From: Microcystis viridis FACHB-1342
GTDB lineage: Bacteria > Cyanobacteriota > Cyanobacteriia > Cyanobacteriales > Microcystaceae
Assembly (NCBI RefSeq): GCF_014698335.1
Contig: NZ_JACJSV010000003.1
Location: forward strand, 1-64,000
DNA: 64,000 nucleotides
Direction: 5' to 3'
Shown here: positions 1 to 9,513 of the stretch, piece by piece
Layout of the letters: every line of letters starts with the position of its first letter
How positions within the stretch are numbered: position 1 is the first letter of the stretch
The notes under the pieces: generated by a model
Told to the model about the DNA's origin: nothing
Databases searched by the model: none
Seen by the model: the letters and a program-made list of their open reading frames with translations, nothing else
Program-made: the position numbers and the translations under genes

Positions 1-1
1 G

Positions 2-247
2 AAACTAGGAGCAGATTTTTATTTTGCTACTCCTTATCATTCGTGGGAGAGGGGATTAAACGAGCATACCAATGGACTGTTAAGACAATTTTTCCCCAAG
101 GGAACGAATTTTAAAATCGTTAAGCCAGAGGAGGTGGAAAGAGCCGTAAACTTGATTAACAATCGTCCTCGAAAATGTCTTGACTATCGTACCCCGAATG
201 AGGTATTCTATAAAGGTAGATCAGACAGTGATGCAATTCAGACTTGA
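2..247 (+). CDS. IS30-family transposase, C-terminal end (cut by window edge)
   Basis: The frame is open from the left edge to a TGA and encodes 81 residues. They contain the IS30-type catalytic C-terminus: a WERG motif with the third acidic residue, then an NEHTNGLLRQFFPKG stretch and the NNRPRK and RTPNEVF motifs typical of these DDE enzymes. The protein would cut and join the ends of its own element. The start and the first two catalytic Asp residues lie outside the window, so intactness cannot be judged. The same frame runs straight on after the stop into an unrelated transposase remnant, so the element probably ends close by. Confidence 0.85.
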   Translation, partial: KLGADFYFATPYHSWERGLNEHTNGLLRQFFPKGTNFKIVKPEEVERAVNLINNRPRKCLDYRTPNEVFYKGRSDSDAIQT

Positions 248-589
248 ATTGGCCGTTCCCCATTAGGAAGACCAGCCAAAAATGTTAGTAAAGAACAAAA
301 GAAACAAGCTGCTGATGATGAGAGGATTCGGAATTGTATAGAGGGCAAATTTGGACAAGGGAAAAGAAGATTTAGTTTAGGTAAAGTGATGGCTAAACTT
401 CCTCATACTTCCTTTTCAGCGATTGCTATTACTTTTTTAGTCATGAATCTTTCTAACCTGTTGAGGCAGGTTTTTTGGGCTTTTTTATGTCTGAAATGGA
501 AAAACAGCACTTTTTCTCGGTCAATGATTAGGATAAGTTATGACTTAAAAATTAATCAACAACTAAAGCTTATGCTTGTAGCTAAGTGA
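248..589 (+). pseudogene. IS5-like transposase, C-terminal remnant
   Basis: Directly after the IS30 stop, the same frame encodes about 113 residues. They include IEGKFGQGKRRFSLGKVMAK and an ITFLVMNLSNLLRQVFW segment, which resemble the C-terminus of IS5-group DDE transposases common in Microcystis. The N-terminal and central catalytic parts are missing and there is no plausible start at the beginning of the homology. An ATG at 386 would give only a 67-residue stub. It is best read as a dead fragment left when the IS30 element inserted or recombined here. The family assignment rests on recalled motif style. Confidence 0.65.
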
Positions 590-622
590 AATCATTGATT
601 AAGAGACCTGTACTTTTCAATG

Positions 623-641
623 ACTTTTTGCCGCAAACCCT
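623..641 (-). repeat. Dispersed AGGGTTTGCGGCAAAAAG repeat, copy 1
   Basis: The 19-base core of the repeat family is read on the minus strand. The flank beyond the core (towards lower coordinates) has diverged from the other copies. This copy lies 49 bases before the IS630 pseudogene. Confidence 0.8.
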
Positions 642-689
642 AATACCAAATTTCAAAAACTATGGCATACTTATAGAAAAGATTATTAA

Positions 690-1795
690 GTGGATAAATT
701 GGCGATGCTGGTCGTACCCAAAATTGATATTGTTGAGTCAGTAGAAGATTTAAAAAAATTAATGAAACAACAAAAAAGTAGTTTAGCCTACGCTAAAGTA
801 CAGTCCTTATATTTTTTGAAGATGGGGGAGGTAGAGACGGTTCGCCATTTAGTGGTATTAATGGGACGAGGGGAAAGAATAATCCATCGCTGGTTAAGTT
901 TCTACAAAAAAAGGAGGAATTGAGCGATTATTATCTGAAGGAAACCCACCAGGAAGACCGAAAAAGATTTCGGTAGAAGAATTCGCTCTTTTACAAAACG
1001 AATTAAAAGACCCAGTGGGTTTCACCAGCTATAAAGAGATTTATTTTTGGCTCTCGGTCGTTCCAGAAATTTCCGTCAGCTATACAACAGTTTATCGTCT
1101 CGTTAGACAGGAATTAGAAGCTAAATTAAAAGTACCTAGACCAGGAAATCCGAGACAATTGCCTGGCGAAGTAGATGAGTTTAAAGCGAACTTATCTAAA
1201 CGACTAAAAGCTTTACTAGACAGGGAAAGCGAGAAAGTAAAGCGTTACGAGAAAGTAAGTTTTTGGTGCGAGGATGAAAGTAGATTTGGTTATCACACTA
1301 TTGCTCGGAATAAAATAACTCTTTTCGGAGTTAAGCCGATTGGTAATTTTTAATATAACTTCCAATGCTTTTGGCTGTACGGGGCTGTAGAGCCTCGACA
1401 GGGCAGAAGCTTCTTCTATGAATTCTCCCATTTAGATGGGGATTGTTTCGGAGAATATCTATTACAACTATCGCAAGCTTTTCCCAATGAATTACATATT
1501 TTACAAGTAGATAACGCTCCTGCACATATGGCGGGACACTTAGAAATTCCCGACAATATTATCTTGTTTTATCAACCTTCTTGTTGTCCTGAAGTTAACC
1601 CCGCAACAGAGAGTTTGGCTGTACCTGAAAAATTTTCTGGCATGGGAAACTTTTGAATCTCTTGATGCTTTAAGAGATAAACTCGATGCTCTTTTAAATC
1701 GTTTATCCAATGACACTAGGCTCTTCGTTACTTGGTATGGTTCGATAGGGGGGCATAAATCGACTAAATCCTTATCTGGCAAGGGATTTAATTGA
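690..1795 (+). pseudogene. IS630-family transposase, broken by frameshifts and a nonsense codon
   Basis: The N-terminal helix-turn-helix part (690-923) ends at a run of seven A followed by GGAGG. The coding sense continues in another frame with ERLLSEGNPPGRPKK, a CEDESRFG motif (first catalytic Asp) and, after an in-frame TAA at 1351, LYGAVEPRQG and LQVDNAPAH (second Asp). Near 1600 the frame shifts again. The expected PEVNPxE motif reads PEVNPQQ or NPATE, so the third acidic residue is lost or displaced. The tail can be followed to a TGA at 1793. With at least three lesions this copy is dead. The A7 tract could once have been a slippage site, as in many IS630 elements. Confidence 0.85.
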
Positions 1796-2017
1796 TTAGT
1801 TCGCTCTAGATCGAAAATAATTGACAAAAATCGCTAAATGCCTTTCTATATAGGGGGTTCTATCCCTTATAACCCCCGTTCATTGCATAACACAAACCGA
1901 AGAGCCTGACACTATCGGGTATTTAACGGGATGGTCTTGGATTTTAGAAGCTCTATGTCTGTCAGGAATTTAGAAATTTGGTATAAGATAACAGCAAAAC
2001 TGTCCGAGATTTTCCCT

Positions 2018-2839
2018 ATGAGCGATCAAATTCTTTCATCCCTCTCCCTGGAACAAAAACGACAAAACCTGCGCCACCAAAGGCGATCGAAGGTGTGGCA
2101 AGCTCTAGGTCGCTTTCTGGTGGTTAGTGGTTTAGCGACGGGATTAGCTTGGGGGATGACTTCACCCTATTGGACAATTACCAAGGCTGGACAGGTGGAA
2201 ATCGCAGGCACGGAATTAATGTCCCCCGAGTCGATTCGCGCTTGGCTGAAATTAAGCTATCCTCTATCTCTCTGGGAATTACCTACCCATCAATTACGAG
2301 AAAAATTAGCGGCTATTCCCGCTATTGCCGACGTTAAGATCGAGCGGCAATTATTACCCCCGAAAGTGATTGTTTCTATTCAAGAAAGAAAACCTGTTGC
2401 CCGTTGGCGTTCTCATCAACAGCAAGGTTTTTTAGATGCCTCGGGAACGATAATTCCTCAAAACTATTATGGTCGAACTCTGCCCAAAAGCCAATTACCT
2501 AGCCTAGAAGTGCTTGGTTACGACCGACAATATCAACAACAGTGGCAAAAAATTTATCCCTTAATTGATAACTTATCCATTAAAATTACCGCCATCGATT
2601 GGCGCAATCCTAGTAATCTTGTACTAAAAACCGAGCTAGGACAGGTCTATTTAGGTTTTTATAAAGATAGATTGCCCGAAAAATTAACCGCTCTCGTACA
2701 ATCGCGGCAATTGTCATCCAAGATACCTCTAGCGCGAATTATCTACATTGATCTGAGCAATCCCGATGCTCCCACTGTACAATTAAAGCCACAGCCAGCC
2801 CCTAGGGTTGCCAAAGTAACGGCAACCGGTCGGGATTAA
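2018..2839 (+). CDS. ftsQ: Cell division protein FtsQ/DivIB
   Basis: A 273-residue bitopic membrane protein of the divisome. It links early FtsZ-ring assembly to septal peptidoglycan synthesis. After a basic cytoplasmic tail there is one membrane segment (about residues 32-50, LVVSGLATGLAWGM). A POTRA domain follows (ITKAGQVEIAG through IADVKIERQLLPPKVIVSIQERKPVARW), then the FtsQ beta domain. I chose the ATG at 2018 (MSDQILSSLSLEQ). An in-frame ATG at 1931 would add 29 residues of unlikely sequence encoded by IS-proximal DNA. The gene lies 192 bases before ftsZ in the same direction, the usual cyanobacterial order. Confidence 0.9.
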   Translation: MSDQILSSLSLEQKRQNLRHQRRSKVWQALGRFLVVSGLATGLAWGMTSPYWTITKAGQVEIAGTELMSPESIRAWLKLSYPLSLWELPTHQLREKLAAIPAIADVKIERQLLPPKVIVSIQERKPVARWRSHQQQGFLDASGTIIPQNYYGRTLPKSQLPSLEVLGYDRQYQQQWQKIYPLIDNLSIKITAIDWRNPSNLVLKTELGQVYLGFYKDRLPEKLTALVQSRQLSSKIPLARIIYIDLSNPDAPTVQLKPQPAPRVAKVTATGRD

Positions 2840-3031
2840 CTGGAATTGATCAGTAAATAACCGCAATTATTCCCTTTAGGTATTGGCAAAAAAACCAAAT
2901 TATGATTTTATGAACAAGAAACTGATACTGTAGATACTGGAACCGACATAATATTAGTGATAGTGTTAACAGTGCATCTCTAATTCATCAAATCAATAAC
3001 AGAATCTTGTACTAAGAGTGTTCCAATTCCA

Positions 3032-4279
3032 ATGACATCGATTAATGAGATCGTTCCCACCTATCCCAATCTGAACAGTAACGATTATGCCAGTTCAGCT
3101 ATGAGCGAAGATAATCATTACTCTCAGAATAATGCTGGAGTATTATTTACTCGTCCCCATGAATCACAGATGACACCCCGAGAAGAAAGTCGTAGTAATC
3201 GCATCGTGCCGAGCAATGTCGCCAAGATCAAGGTGATCGGGGTCGGCGGTGGGGGCTGTAACGCCGTTAACCGCATGATCGCCAGTGGCGTGACCGGAAT
3301 CGAATTTTGGGCAATTAACACCGATGCCCAGGCCCTGGCCCACTCCTCCGCCCCCCAGAGGTTACAAATCGGGACAAAATTAACCCGCGGCCTAGGGGCG
3401 GGGGGCAATCCGGCGATCGGACAGAAGGCGGCGGAAGAATCCCGGGATGAAATCGCCCAAGCATTGGAAGGAACTGATCTAGTCTTTATTACCGCCGGCA
3501 TGGGCGGCGGTACGGGAACAGGGGCTGCTCCAATTGTGGCCGAAATTGCCAAAGAAATCGGCTGTTTGACCGTGGGAGTTGTGACTCGTCCCTTTACCTT
3601 CGAGGGTCGTCGTCGCACTAATCAGGCCGATGAGGGGGTGGGCGGTTTACAAAGTCGGGTCGATACCCTGATTATTATCCCCAATAACCAGTTATTACAG
3701 GTAATACCCGCCGAAACTCCCCTACAGGAGGCTTTTCGCGTCGCTGATGATGTGCTGCGGCAAGGGGTGCAGGGCATCTCGGACATTATCACTATCCCCG
3801 GTCTGGTGAATGTGGATTTCGCCGATGTGCGGGCAGTAATGGCCGATGCGGGTTCGGCCTTAATGGGCATCGGCATCGGTTCCGGAAAATCTCGGGCTAA
3901 GGAAGGAGCGATCGCTGCTATTTCCTCGCCGTTACTGGAATCCTCGATCGAAGGGGCGAAAGGTGTGGTCTTTAACATCACCGGTGGTCAAGACCTAACC
4001 CTACACGAAGTCAATGCCGCCGCCGAAATTATCTATGAAGTGGTGGATCCCAACGCTAATATCATCTTTGGGGCAGTAATTGACGAGAAAATGCAGGGAG
4101 AAGTCAGAATTACCGTCATTGCCACTGGTTTTTCTGGGGAATCCCCCTCTCGTCCCACCAGTAGCAAGGTGGTGATCAATACCCCCGCACCCAGTCCGGC
4201 ACCCACTCCCGAACCACCAAAACCGGCGGGATTAGATATCCCCGATTTCTTGCAACGTCGTCGTCCTTTTGATCGCTAA
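3032..4279 (+). CDS. ftsZ: Cell division GTPase FtsZ
   Basis: A tubulin-like GTPase of 415 residues that polymerises into the cytokinetic ring. A non-conserved N-terminal extension of about 60 residues, usual in cyanobacteria, precedes the [13 protein letters not shown] nucleotide-binding start near residue 70. The tubulin signature [10 protein letters not shown] is near residue 158 and the T7-loop region [11 protein letters not shown] follows. A Pro-rich linker leads to the C-terminal peptide [14 protein letters not shown], which would bind FtsQ/SepF/ZipN-type partners. GC content is visibly higher than in the flanking IS regions, as expected of a core gene. thiD follows after only 6 bases and is probably cotranscribed. 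Confidence 0.98.
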   Translation: MTSINEIVPTYPNLNSNDYASSAMSEDNHYSQNNAGVLFTRPHESQMTPREESRSNRIVPSNVAKIKVIGVGGGGCNAVNRMIASGVTGIEFWAINTDAQALAHSSAPQRLQIGTKLTRGLGAGGNPAIGQKAAEESRDEIAQALEGTDLVFITAGMGGGTGTGAAPIVAEIAKEIGCLTVGVVTRPFTFEGRRRTNQADEGVGGLQSRVDTLIIIPNNQLLQVIPAETPLQEAFRVADDVLRQGVQGISDIITIPGLVNVDFADVRAVMADAGSALMGIGIGSGKSRAKEGAIAAISSPLLESSIEGAKGVVFNITGGQDLTLHEVNAAAEIIYEVVDPNANIIFGAVIDEKMQGEVRITVIATGFSGESPSRPTSSKVVINTPAPSPAPTPEPPKPAGLDIPDFLQRRRPFDR

Positions 4280-4285
4280 CCGCCT

Positions 4286-5086
4286 ATGACTGCCATTGCC
4301 CTCACCATCGCTGGTTCCGATAGTGGTGGCGGCGCGGGAATTCAAGCTGATTTGAAAACCTTCGCCTTCCACCGAGTTCATGGTACCAGCGCCCTTACCT
4401 GCGTTACTGCCCAAAATACCCTGGGGGTCGAGCGCGTCGAATCCTTAAGTCCAGAAATGGTAACAGCCCAAATCGATGCGGTGGTCAGGGATTTCGGTGT
4501 GCAAGCGGTCAAGACGGGAATGCTGTTCAGCAGCGAGATTATCGAAGCGGTGGCCGAGGCGATCGAGCGCTGGCGTTTAATCAGTTTAGTGGTGGATCCG
4601 GTTATGGTTTCGCGGGTAGGAGCCAAATTAATTGATGATCGGGCTATAGATAGTCTTTTTAATAGTTTAATTCCTCTGGCTTCGATTGTTACCCCTAATC
4701 GTTACGAAGCACGGCTTTTAAGTGGCATCGAGATCAATGATTTTGAGACGATGAGAGCGGCCGCCGAAATTATTTTCCAGAAGTCAGCCACACCGGTATT
4801 AGTGAAAGGAGGAGCCATGAAAGGCCGGCTGCGTGGGGTTGATATCTACTTTGATGGGGAGGAATGGCAAACTTTTAAGACCAGAAGCGTCGAAACCAAT
4901 AACACTCACGGGACTGGTTGTACCCTATCGGCAGCGATCGCGGCTAACCTCGCTTTGGGTGATGACCTAAAAATAGCGGTGAAAAAAGCCAAGGAGTACG
5001 TTACTAACGCCCTTGAGCATTCCCTCGCTATCGGTAGCGGAACTGGTCCAGTAGGCCATTTTTACCGCTTAAAAGCCCTAAATTAG
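4286..5086 (+). CDS. thiD: Hydroxymethylpyrimidine/phosphomethylpyrimidine kinase
   Basis: A 266-residue ribokinase-fold enzyme that phosphorylates HMP and HMP-P to HMP-PP for thiamine synthesis. Seen are the N-terminal AGSDSGGGAGIQADLK substrate loop, the GMLFSSEII segment, the DPVMVSRVGAKL motif, and the C-terminal NTHGTGCTLSAAIAA anion-hole/catalytic region. It starts 6 bases after the ftsZ stop, an arrangement that suggests a shared transcript rather than thiamine-riboswitch control. No riboswitch fits in the gap. Length is normal for the family. Confidence 0.96.
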   Translation: MTAIALTIAGSDSGGGAGIQADLKTFAFHRVHGTSALTCVTAQNTLGVERVESLSPEMVTAQIDAVVRDFGVQAVKTGMLFSSEIIEAVAEAIERWRLISLVVDPVMVSRVGAKLIDDRAIDSLFNSLIPLASIVTPNRYEARLLSGIEINDFETMRAAAEIIFQKSATPVLVKGGAMKGRLRGVDIYFDGEEWQTFKTRSVETNNTHGTGCTLSAAIAANLALGDDLKIAVKKAKEYVTNALEHSLAIGSGTGPVGHFYRLKALN

Positions 5087-5230
5087 TCAATTCATAACCA
5101 CTACTCCGCGTATTTCCCCCAAGTACCCCAGAGTTGCACTGGTCGCCCCTCGGTTCCCCTCTCGGTCTATCGGGAATTAGTCAAAGAATTGCAGTCCACC
5201 CAGGCACGGGTGGAATTTCTAGAAGCATAA
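5087..5230 (+). pseudogene. Short open extension after thiD, possible gene remnant
   Basis: The thiD frame stays open after its TAG for 47 more codons to a TAA. Its last part (GRPSVPLSVYRELVKELQ, then STQARVEFLEA) looks like real protein, resembling a short N-terminal segment seen in some cyanobacterial coiled-coil or regulatory proteins. It has no ATG, GTG or TTG start where homology appears to begin. It is therefore probably the stub of a neighbouring gene whose remainder was removed when the IS-rich segment to the right arrived. I cannot name the parent gene. Confidence 0.35.
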
Positions 5231-5237
5231 AACCAGC

Positions 5238-5255
5238 GGTAATGATTCGGTAGTA
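5238..5255 (+). repeat. Solo IS1-like terminal sequence
   Basis: The 18-mer GGTAATGATTCGGTAGTA also occurs at 40750, where an IS1-type InsA fragment follows about 190 bases later. IS1-family ends typically begin GGTRATG. Here no IS1 coding sequence is seen, so it is an orphan end or footprint. Confidence 0.5.
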
Positions 5256-5333
5256 AGCTAAAACGCACTTAAACCACCTAAAATAGAAATAGTAACTTGA
5301 GAAAAATTCTACTTATGCCAGCTAAAGATTTCC

Positions 5334-6753
5334 GGTTCTTCCGAACTTACCATGTAAAATCAACTAGCAAAATGCCAATTTAATAAACATCTAAGACTAA
5401 AGTTTTTTAAAGTTTCTAAATCCATAGCCTCTCCTTTTAATCACCTTCAGTTTATTATTAATTCCTTCCACTGTTCCCTGGGTTGTTTGGTTATCAAAAT
5501 AGGCAGTTATTTCGTCAATCCACCGCCGAGTTGTCTGGCAGCTTTTAGGAAAGTAAGCCATCGCCTTTTTGAGCCAATCACTCAAGGCAAATAATCCCTC
5601 ATTCCCCTCCGTATTTTTCTCAAATACTTCTCTAAATTCCTCTTTTAATTTGTGCATTTCCCCAAGTTTTGGAGACACTTTATATACTTCTTCCAATTTT
5701 TTCCTTTCTTTCTCTACTAAGTCTCCTTCATTCTTTAATAAGGCATATTTGCTCTTGGCTATTCCTGCTAAGATATTTTCTTTATTTTTCTTATTTTTTA
5801 TCTTAGCTGCCTCTCTTTTTACCTCCTTTCTTGCTTCATCTAGCTCGTTATTTACTTGTTTCATTACATGGAATCTATCCCCTACTATTTGAGCTTGAGG
5901 CATTAGTTTTTATGCCACATTTTTATACCCTATCCACAGGTCTATACTTACTTCCTCTATTTGGCTCAAAACCTCTTCTCCCCACTGTTTCAGATATTCT
6001 GTTAATGCTTCTTCTGTTCTTTTTTCCACTAAACCTACAATTTTTCCTGTGTCTATATTTACTAACACAGCATAGTAATTTCCTTTTCCCTTTATCATGG
6101 CTATTTCATCTATTCCTAGTTTTTTTAGACCTTGAGGTTTTGCGGTTATTAACTCTTCTCCTAAGTCTTTGAGCATCGTCTCTATTTCTTGTTCGCTTAC
6201 TCCATTTCTTTCTGCCGTATTTTTGAGATCACTATTCAGGACTTCGTCCACTATTTTTTTTCTAAATCTGTCTGTGTAGGTTCTTTTCTTCGGCAAATAA
6301 TTTAGTTCTTCTGTGAATTTTTTCCCACATTTCTCGCATCTCATCTGACGACGATTGATTCTCAGATATAATGCCTGTTCTCCAAAGGGTAAATCTCGGA
6401 TTGTTAATTCATTGTTTTGATGAACTTTTTCCGTTTTACTTCCACAATGAATGCACTGGCTTTCTCTTGACATATTTTCTAAATGTAAAACAATTCCTAT
6501 ATCGGTAATAATTTGATAATTGGTAACGACAACTCCTTCTAGGTGAAGTAGCTCGGTCATTAACTTTAATTGTGGATTTGATGGCATAAGTATAGCTTGT
6601 GTCTAAAATTGCTGATCTTGGCTGTCTATATTTTAACCAATAAATTGCTGTATTGCAAGCATAGTTAGCTTTTAAAGATAAATTATTATTTTTATTGGTC
6701 AGCAATAAGTGTCTGTTTTTTCTTTGATTTTACACGACAAGTTCGGAAGAGCC
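5334..6753. mobile_element. ISL3-family insertion sequence with recognisable inverted ends
   Basis: The left end GGTTCTTCCGAACTTA (5334-5349) and the reverse complement of the right end, GGCTCTTCCGAACTTG (ending 6753), form near-perfect terminal inverted repeats about 1.42 kb apart. They enclose one transposase gene on the minus strand. ISL3 elements normally make 8-bp target duplications. The flanks (AGATTTCC and ATTAAAAT) do not match, so the insertion has decayed or recombined at one side. Confidence 0.8.
5397..6587 (-). pseudogene. ISL3-family transposase with one in-frame stop
   Basis: The gene has about 397 codons. It encodes an N-terminal zinc-binding region (CIHCGSKT and CEKCGKKF), a central helix-turn-helix and DDE core (GIDEIAMIKGKGNYYAVLVN; SIDLWIGYKNV) and a C-terminal part (QIVGDRFHVMKQVNNELDEARK; TTQGTVEGINNKLKVIKRRGYGFRNF). 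The only visible lesion is a TAA at 5910-5912, between GYKNVA and KLMPQAQ. Both halves are in the same frame, so a single base change of a sense codon such as AAA or CAA would explain it. All expected motifs remain, which suggests a recent inactivation. Confidence 0.9.
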
Positions 6754-6941
6754 ATTAAAATCGGGAGTTCATAATTACCTAGTCACCGATAGTGATTAGA
6801 CCCCACAGTGCGGTATTGGGTTTTATTGAGGGGGTGTCGGACCGATGGGGTAGGATAGTAGGACAGAGGAGGAGGCTCGACCGCAGAGAGCGGTATAATT
6901 AATATTTAGATGCCTTCATGCCTAACTTGAAGTGAGAGTAT

Positions 6942-7814
6942 ATGTTGAAAGAAACTACTTATTGGCATAAGTTCAGTTATTTTCTTGGATTGGTTCGAGA
7001 GATTGGTGGCTGGAATTTCCTATACCGCTATGTAATACGAGCATTTTATAAGATAACCAAGCTCAACCAGAAAATGGTTCTATTTAATAATGTAGAAATG
7101 ACTCTGCCCTATGATAGTCGATTCGGAACGGAAATTTTCCTCAAGGGAAGCAAGTTAGATTGGGGATCTGAAATTATCCTTCATCGGTTCTTAGATATTA
7201 ATAAAGACTTTATTGATGTTGGGGCTAATATTGGTTATTACAGTTTACTGGCTGCTCCTTCATCCAATCAGGTTTATGCCTTTGAACCCGATCCGAGAAT
7301 GGTTGAACACTTAAAGAGAAATCTTTCCCAGTTTCAAAATTGTCATATTCTAGAAGAAGCACTTTTTTCCGAGCCTGGCACTATGGATCTTAATTTGAAC
7401 TCAATGCCTGAACTAAATTCGCTGGTTAGGCATAGTCCCCAAGAGAACAAGGTGACAGTCAAGGTAAATACTTTAGACAAATTGATGTCTGATTATCCGT
7501 TACTGAGTGTTTCCTGTATCAAAACGGATGCTGAAGGTGCAGACTTCGATATACTAATGGGTGGCAAAAATCTTCTCATTCGAGATCAGCCTTTGGTCTT
7601 GTCGGAAATTTATCCAACAAAGAAGCTCCTCGAATTTATTAAATCTATTGAATTTACCTGTTTTGCTTTCGTCAAATCTAAGGATGAGAATGGAGATAAT
7701 TTCCAACCAAAATTCATGAAGATTGAAACAAAACCGACAAACTCTCGTGTTAAAATGATTTTCTTAGTTCCTCATAGGCTCTTGTCAAGGTTTGAAGAGC
7801 TAAAAGATGTCTAA
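6942..7814 (+). CDS. FkbM-family SAM-dependent methyltransferase
   Basis: A 290-residue protein. The SAM-binding motif DVGANIGYYSLLAA is near residue 92 and the acidic loop YAFEPDPRMVEHLKRNL follows. The VKVNTLDKL and CIKTDAEGADFDILMGG motifs are hallmarks of the FkbM domain. Family members O-methylate sugars or polyketides and often sit in surface-polysaccharide clusters. Here no such genes adjoin, and the ISL3 element lies just upstream, so the gene may have arrived with mobile DNA. The substrate cannot be read from sequence. The start ATG has a weak purine-rich GAAGTGAGAG upstream. Confidence 0.85.
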   Translation: MLKETTYWHKFSYFLGLVREIGGWNFLYRYVIRAFYKITKLNQKMVLFNNVEMTLPYDSRFGTEIFLKGSKLDWGSEIILHRFLDINKDFIDVGANIGYYSLLAAPSSNQVYAFEPDPRMVEHLKRNLSQFQNCHILEEALFSEPGTMDLNLNSMPELNSLVRHSPQENKVTVKVNTLDKLMSDYPLLSVSCIKTDAEGADFDILMGGKNLLIRDQPLVLSEIYPTKKLLEFIKSIEFTCFAFVKSKDENGDNFQPKFMKIETKPTNSRVKMIFLVPHRLLSRFEELKDV

Positions 7815-8363
7815 CACTTCGTTGCTGCGGACGGAACAGAGCTTATTTCTAGGATAGCGATCATCATAGCTATAGTGTGCGTTCCTTGATGTGGCTCCTA
7901 CTGCCGAACCGATAGATTTTGGGGAACGCACCATGCTCATTAAACATCTCCAAAAATTATAACCTGATCACAGCCTGCTTTGGGTGTATATACTAACTAA
8001 ATAGTTCGATAGCTCAAATGTATATCTATCGTTGCTAATTCAATTTCACTGAAAAAATATCAGGGCTCTTCTCGACTTTGTGTGATAATTTTCGCTTATG
8101 GAATCTTGAAATGCTTATCGGGCAAGACGTTTAGGGCTATTTTAACGTTCGGCGATGACTTCGGCGTGAGATCAGTAGTTCGACAAGCTCACTAACACGA
8201 ACGCTCAGTCGAGCTGGGGAAGAGACTATCAGTATAGATCTCGTTTCCACACATAAACCAGAAGAGCCGCCAGTTTTCCTAGCCATTGCCTGATAAGTGA
8301 TATATTTACTGAAAAACTGGGCAATCTAGAACTAAACAGCATCGTGATGAGGGGGATAAGACT
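7815..8363. other. Intergenic region with a hairpin and repeat debris
   Basis: No convincing gene is seen in 549 bases. A perfect 9-bp inverted repeat, GTGCGTTCC (7877-7885) and GGAACGCAC (7923-7931), encloses a 37-base loop. At 8064 the sequence GGCTCTTCTCGACTTTGTG resembles an ISL3-type terminal repeat without an element attached. Near 8168 a TTCGACAAGCTCACTAACAC stretch belongs to a repeat type also seen near 41,110. The last 20 bases carry the ribosome-binding site of the next gene. Confidence 0.5.
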
Positions 8364-9242
8364 TTGGACTCTGCTAACGCTCAGAAAATTCTCGGCTATT
8401 TCATCGAAGAAGCAAAAGAACACCTGGAAACTTTAGAACAGGGTATTTTAGACTTAGGCAATCTCGTCAACAACAATGAACAGATGAACGAGATGTTTCG
8501 TGCCGTCCATTCCGTCAAGGGGGGGGCGGCCATGTTAGGTTATAGCAGTATCCAAAAAACTGCTCACCGTCTTGAGGATGCTTTCAAAATACTAAAAGAA
8601 AATCCTCTAGAAGTCGATCAAAAATTAGAGTCTTTGTTCCTCAAGGGTTATGATCTGCTTCAGGTATTAATCGATAAGCTGCGGGAGCCCTTAGGTTTGC
8701 AAAGCGAGGAAGCTAACGCCATCGTTAAAAACGGTGAAGCGACTTTTGCCGAATTACAGGCCCATCTTAACTATCTTCTCGGCCAGGGAAAATCTACCTC
8801 TGCTATTGCGGCAGCCCCTTCTATCTCCATTAGCGTCAGAGATATACTCAAACAGATGTTACAACTGTTTAAACAGCAAGAAACCAGCGCTTCCCGTCAG
8901 CAATTACAAAAATTAATTTCATCTCTGTCTCAATTGGCTTCAGAACAGCAACAATGGCAATATTTAGTTAAAAATGCTCAATCGGCTCTGGCTAACCCCA
9001 AACATTCCTACCGTACTCTCGCCCCAGTTATCATTAAAGAATTAAAACAAGCCAGTGATTTATTAGCATGGGGTCGCGGGGAAGAAATCACCGTCAGTCA
9101 AGAATTGCAATTATTAGCCACCGCCAAATTACCACAAATCCTGATTACCCTAGAACCCGAATTAGCAGCTAGTACCCTGCGGCAAATGTTCAGTCGCCAA
9201 CAGGTCTCGCAACTGGTACAGTTATTACAAACGAGACGTTAA
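8364..9242 (+). CDS. Hpt-domain phosphotransfer protein (CheA N-terminus-like)
   Basis: 292 residues. The N-terminal 110 form a histidine phosphotransfer domain, with FIEEAKEHLETLEQGILDL followed by MFRAVHSVKGGAAMLGY. The His near residue 51 is the expected phosphoacceptor. The rest is Gln/Leu-rich, probably helical, and lacks CheA-type kinase, dimerisation and CheW domains, so it would relay phosphate between a separate kinase and response regulators. No partner is adjacent. The start is TTG at 8364, supported by a GAGGGGG ribosome-binding site nine bases upstream. No in-frame ATG is available before the Hpt helix. Confidence 0.85.
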   Translation: MDSANAQKILGYFIEEAKEHLETLEQGILDLGNLVNNNEQMNEMFRAVHSVKGGAAMLGYSSIQKTAHRLEDAFKILKENPLEVDQKLESLFLKGYDLLQVLIDKLREPLGLQSEEANAIVKNGEATFAELQAHLNYLLGQGKSTSAIAAAPSISISVRDILKQMLQLFKQQETSASRQQLQKLISSLSQLASEQQQWQYLVKNAQSALANPKHSYRTLAPVIIKELKQASDLLAWGRGEEITVSQELQLLATAKLPQILITLEPELAASTLRQMFSRQQVSQLVQLLQTRR

Positions 9243-9513
9243 CAGCTGCCCCGACGTAACTAATTGTGCGCCAACCGAGGTGGCAATAATTCTCGATGGT
9301 GAATTGGGATAGAGCCAAACCAGAAAAAGCTAAGATATGGCAAGATAAAAACTTAATGCTGACGGCTGACAAATATCAGACCTGAGGCAGCATCTCTTGA
9401 ATCACCGGTCAAGCCGGGATTTACTGAGAGTAAGCGATCTGCTAGAGTTTTAACGTTCGTTAAATTTCTCGGGCAGAGAAAACAAACAAAACCATAATGG
9501 TGTTACTGGGTGT

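Noticed and set aside
3124-3981. Two long open frames antisense to ftsZ
   Set aside because: Both lie within the high-GC conserved part of ftsZ and encode Pro/Ala/Thr-rich nonsense.
5110-5300. A thiamine or other riboswitch after thiD
   Set aside because: No THI-box-like core was seen, and the only structure is coding-like sequence and an IS1-type end.
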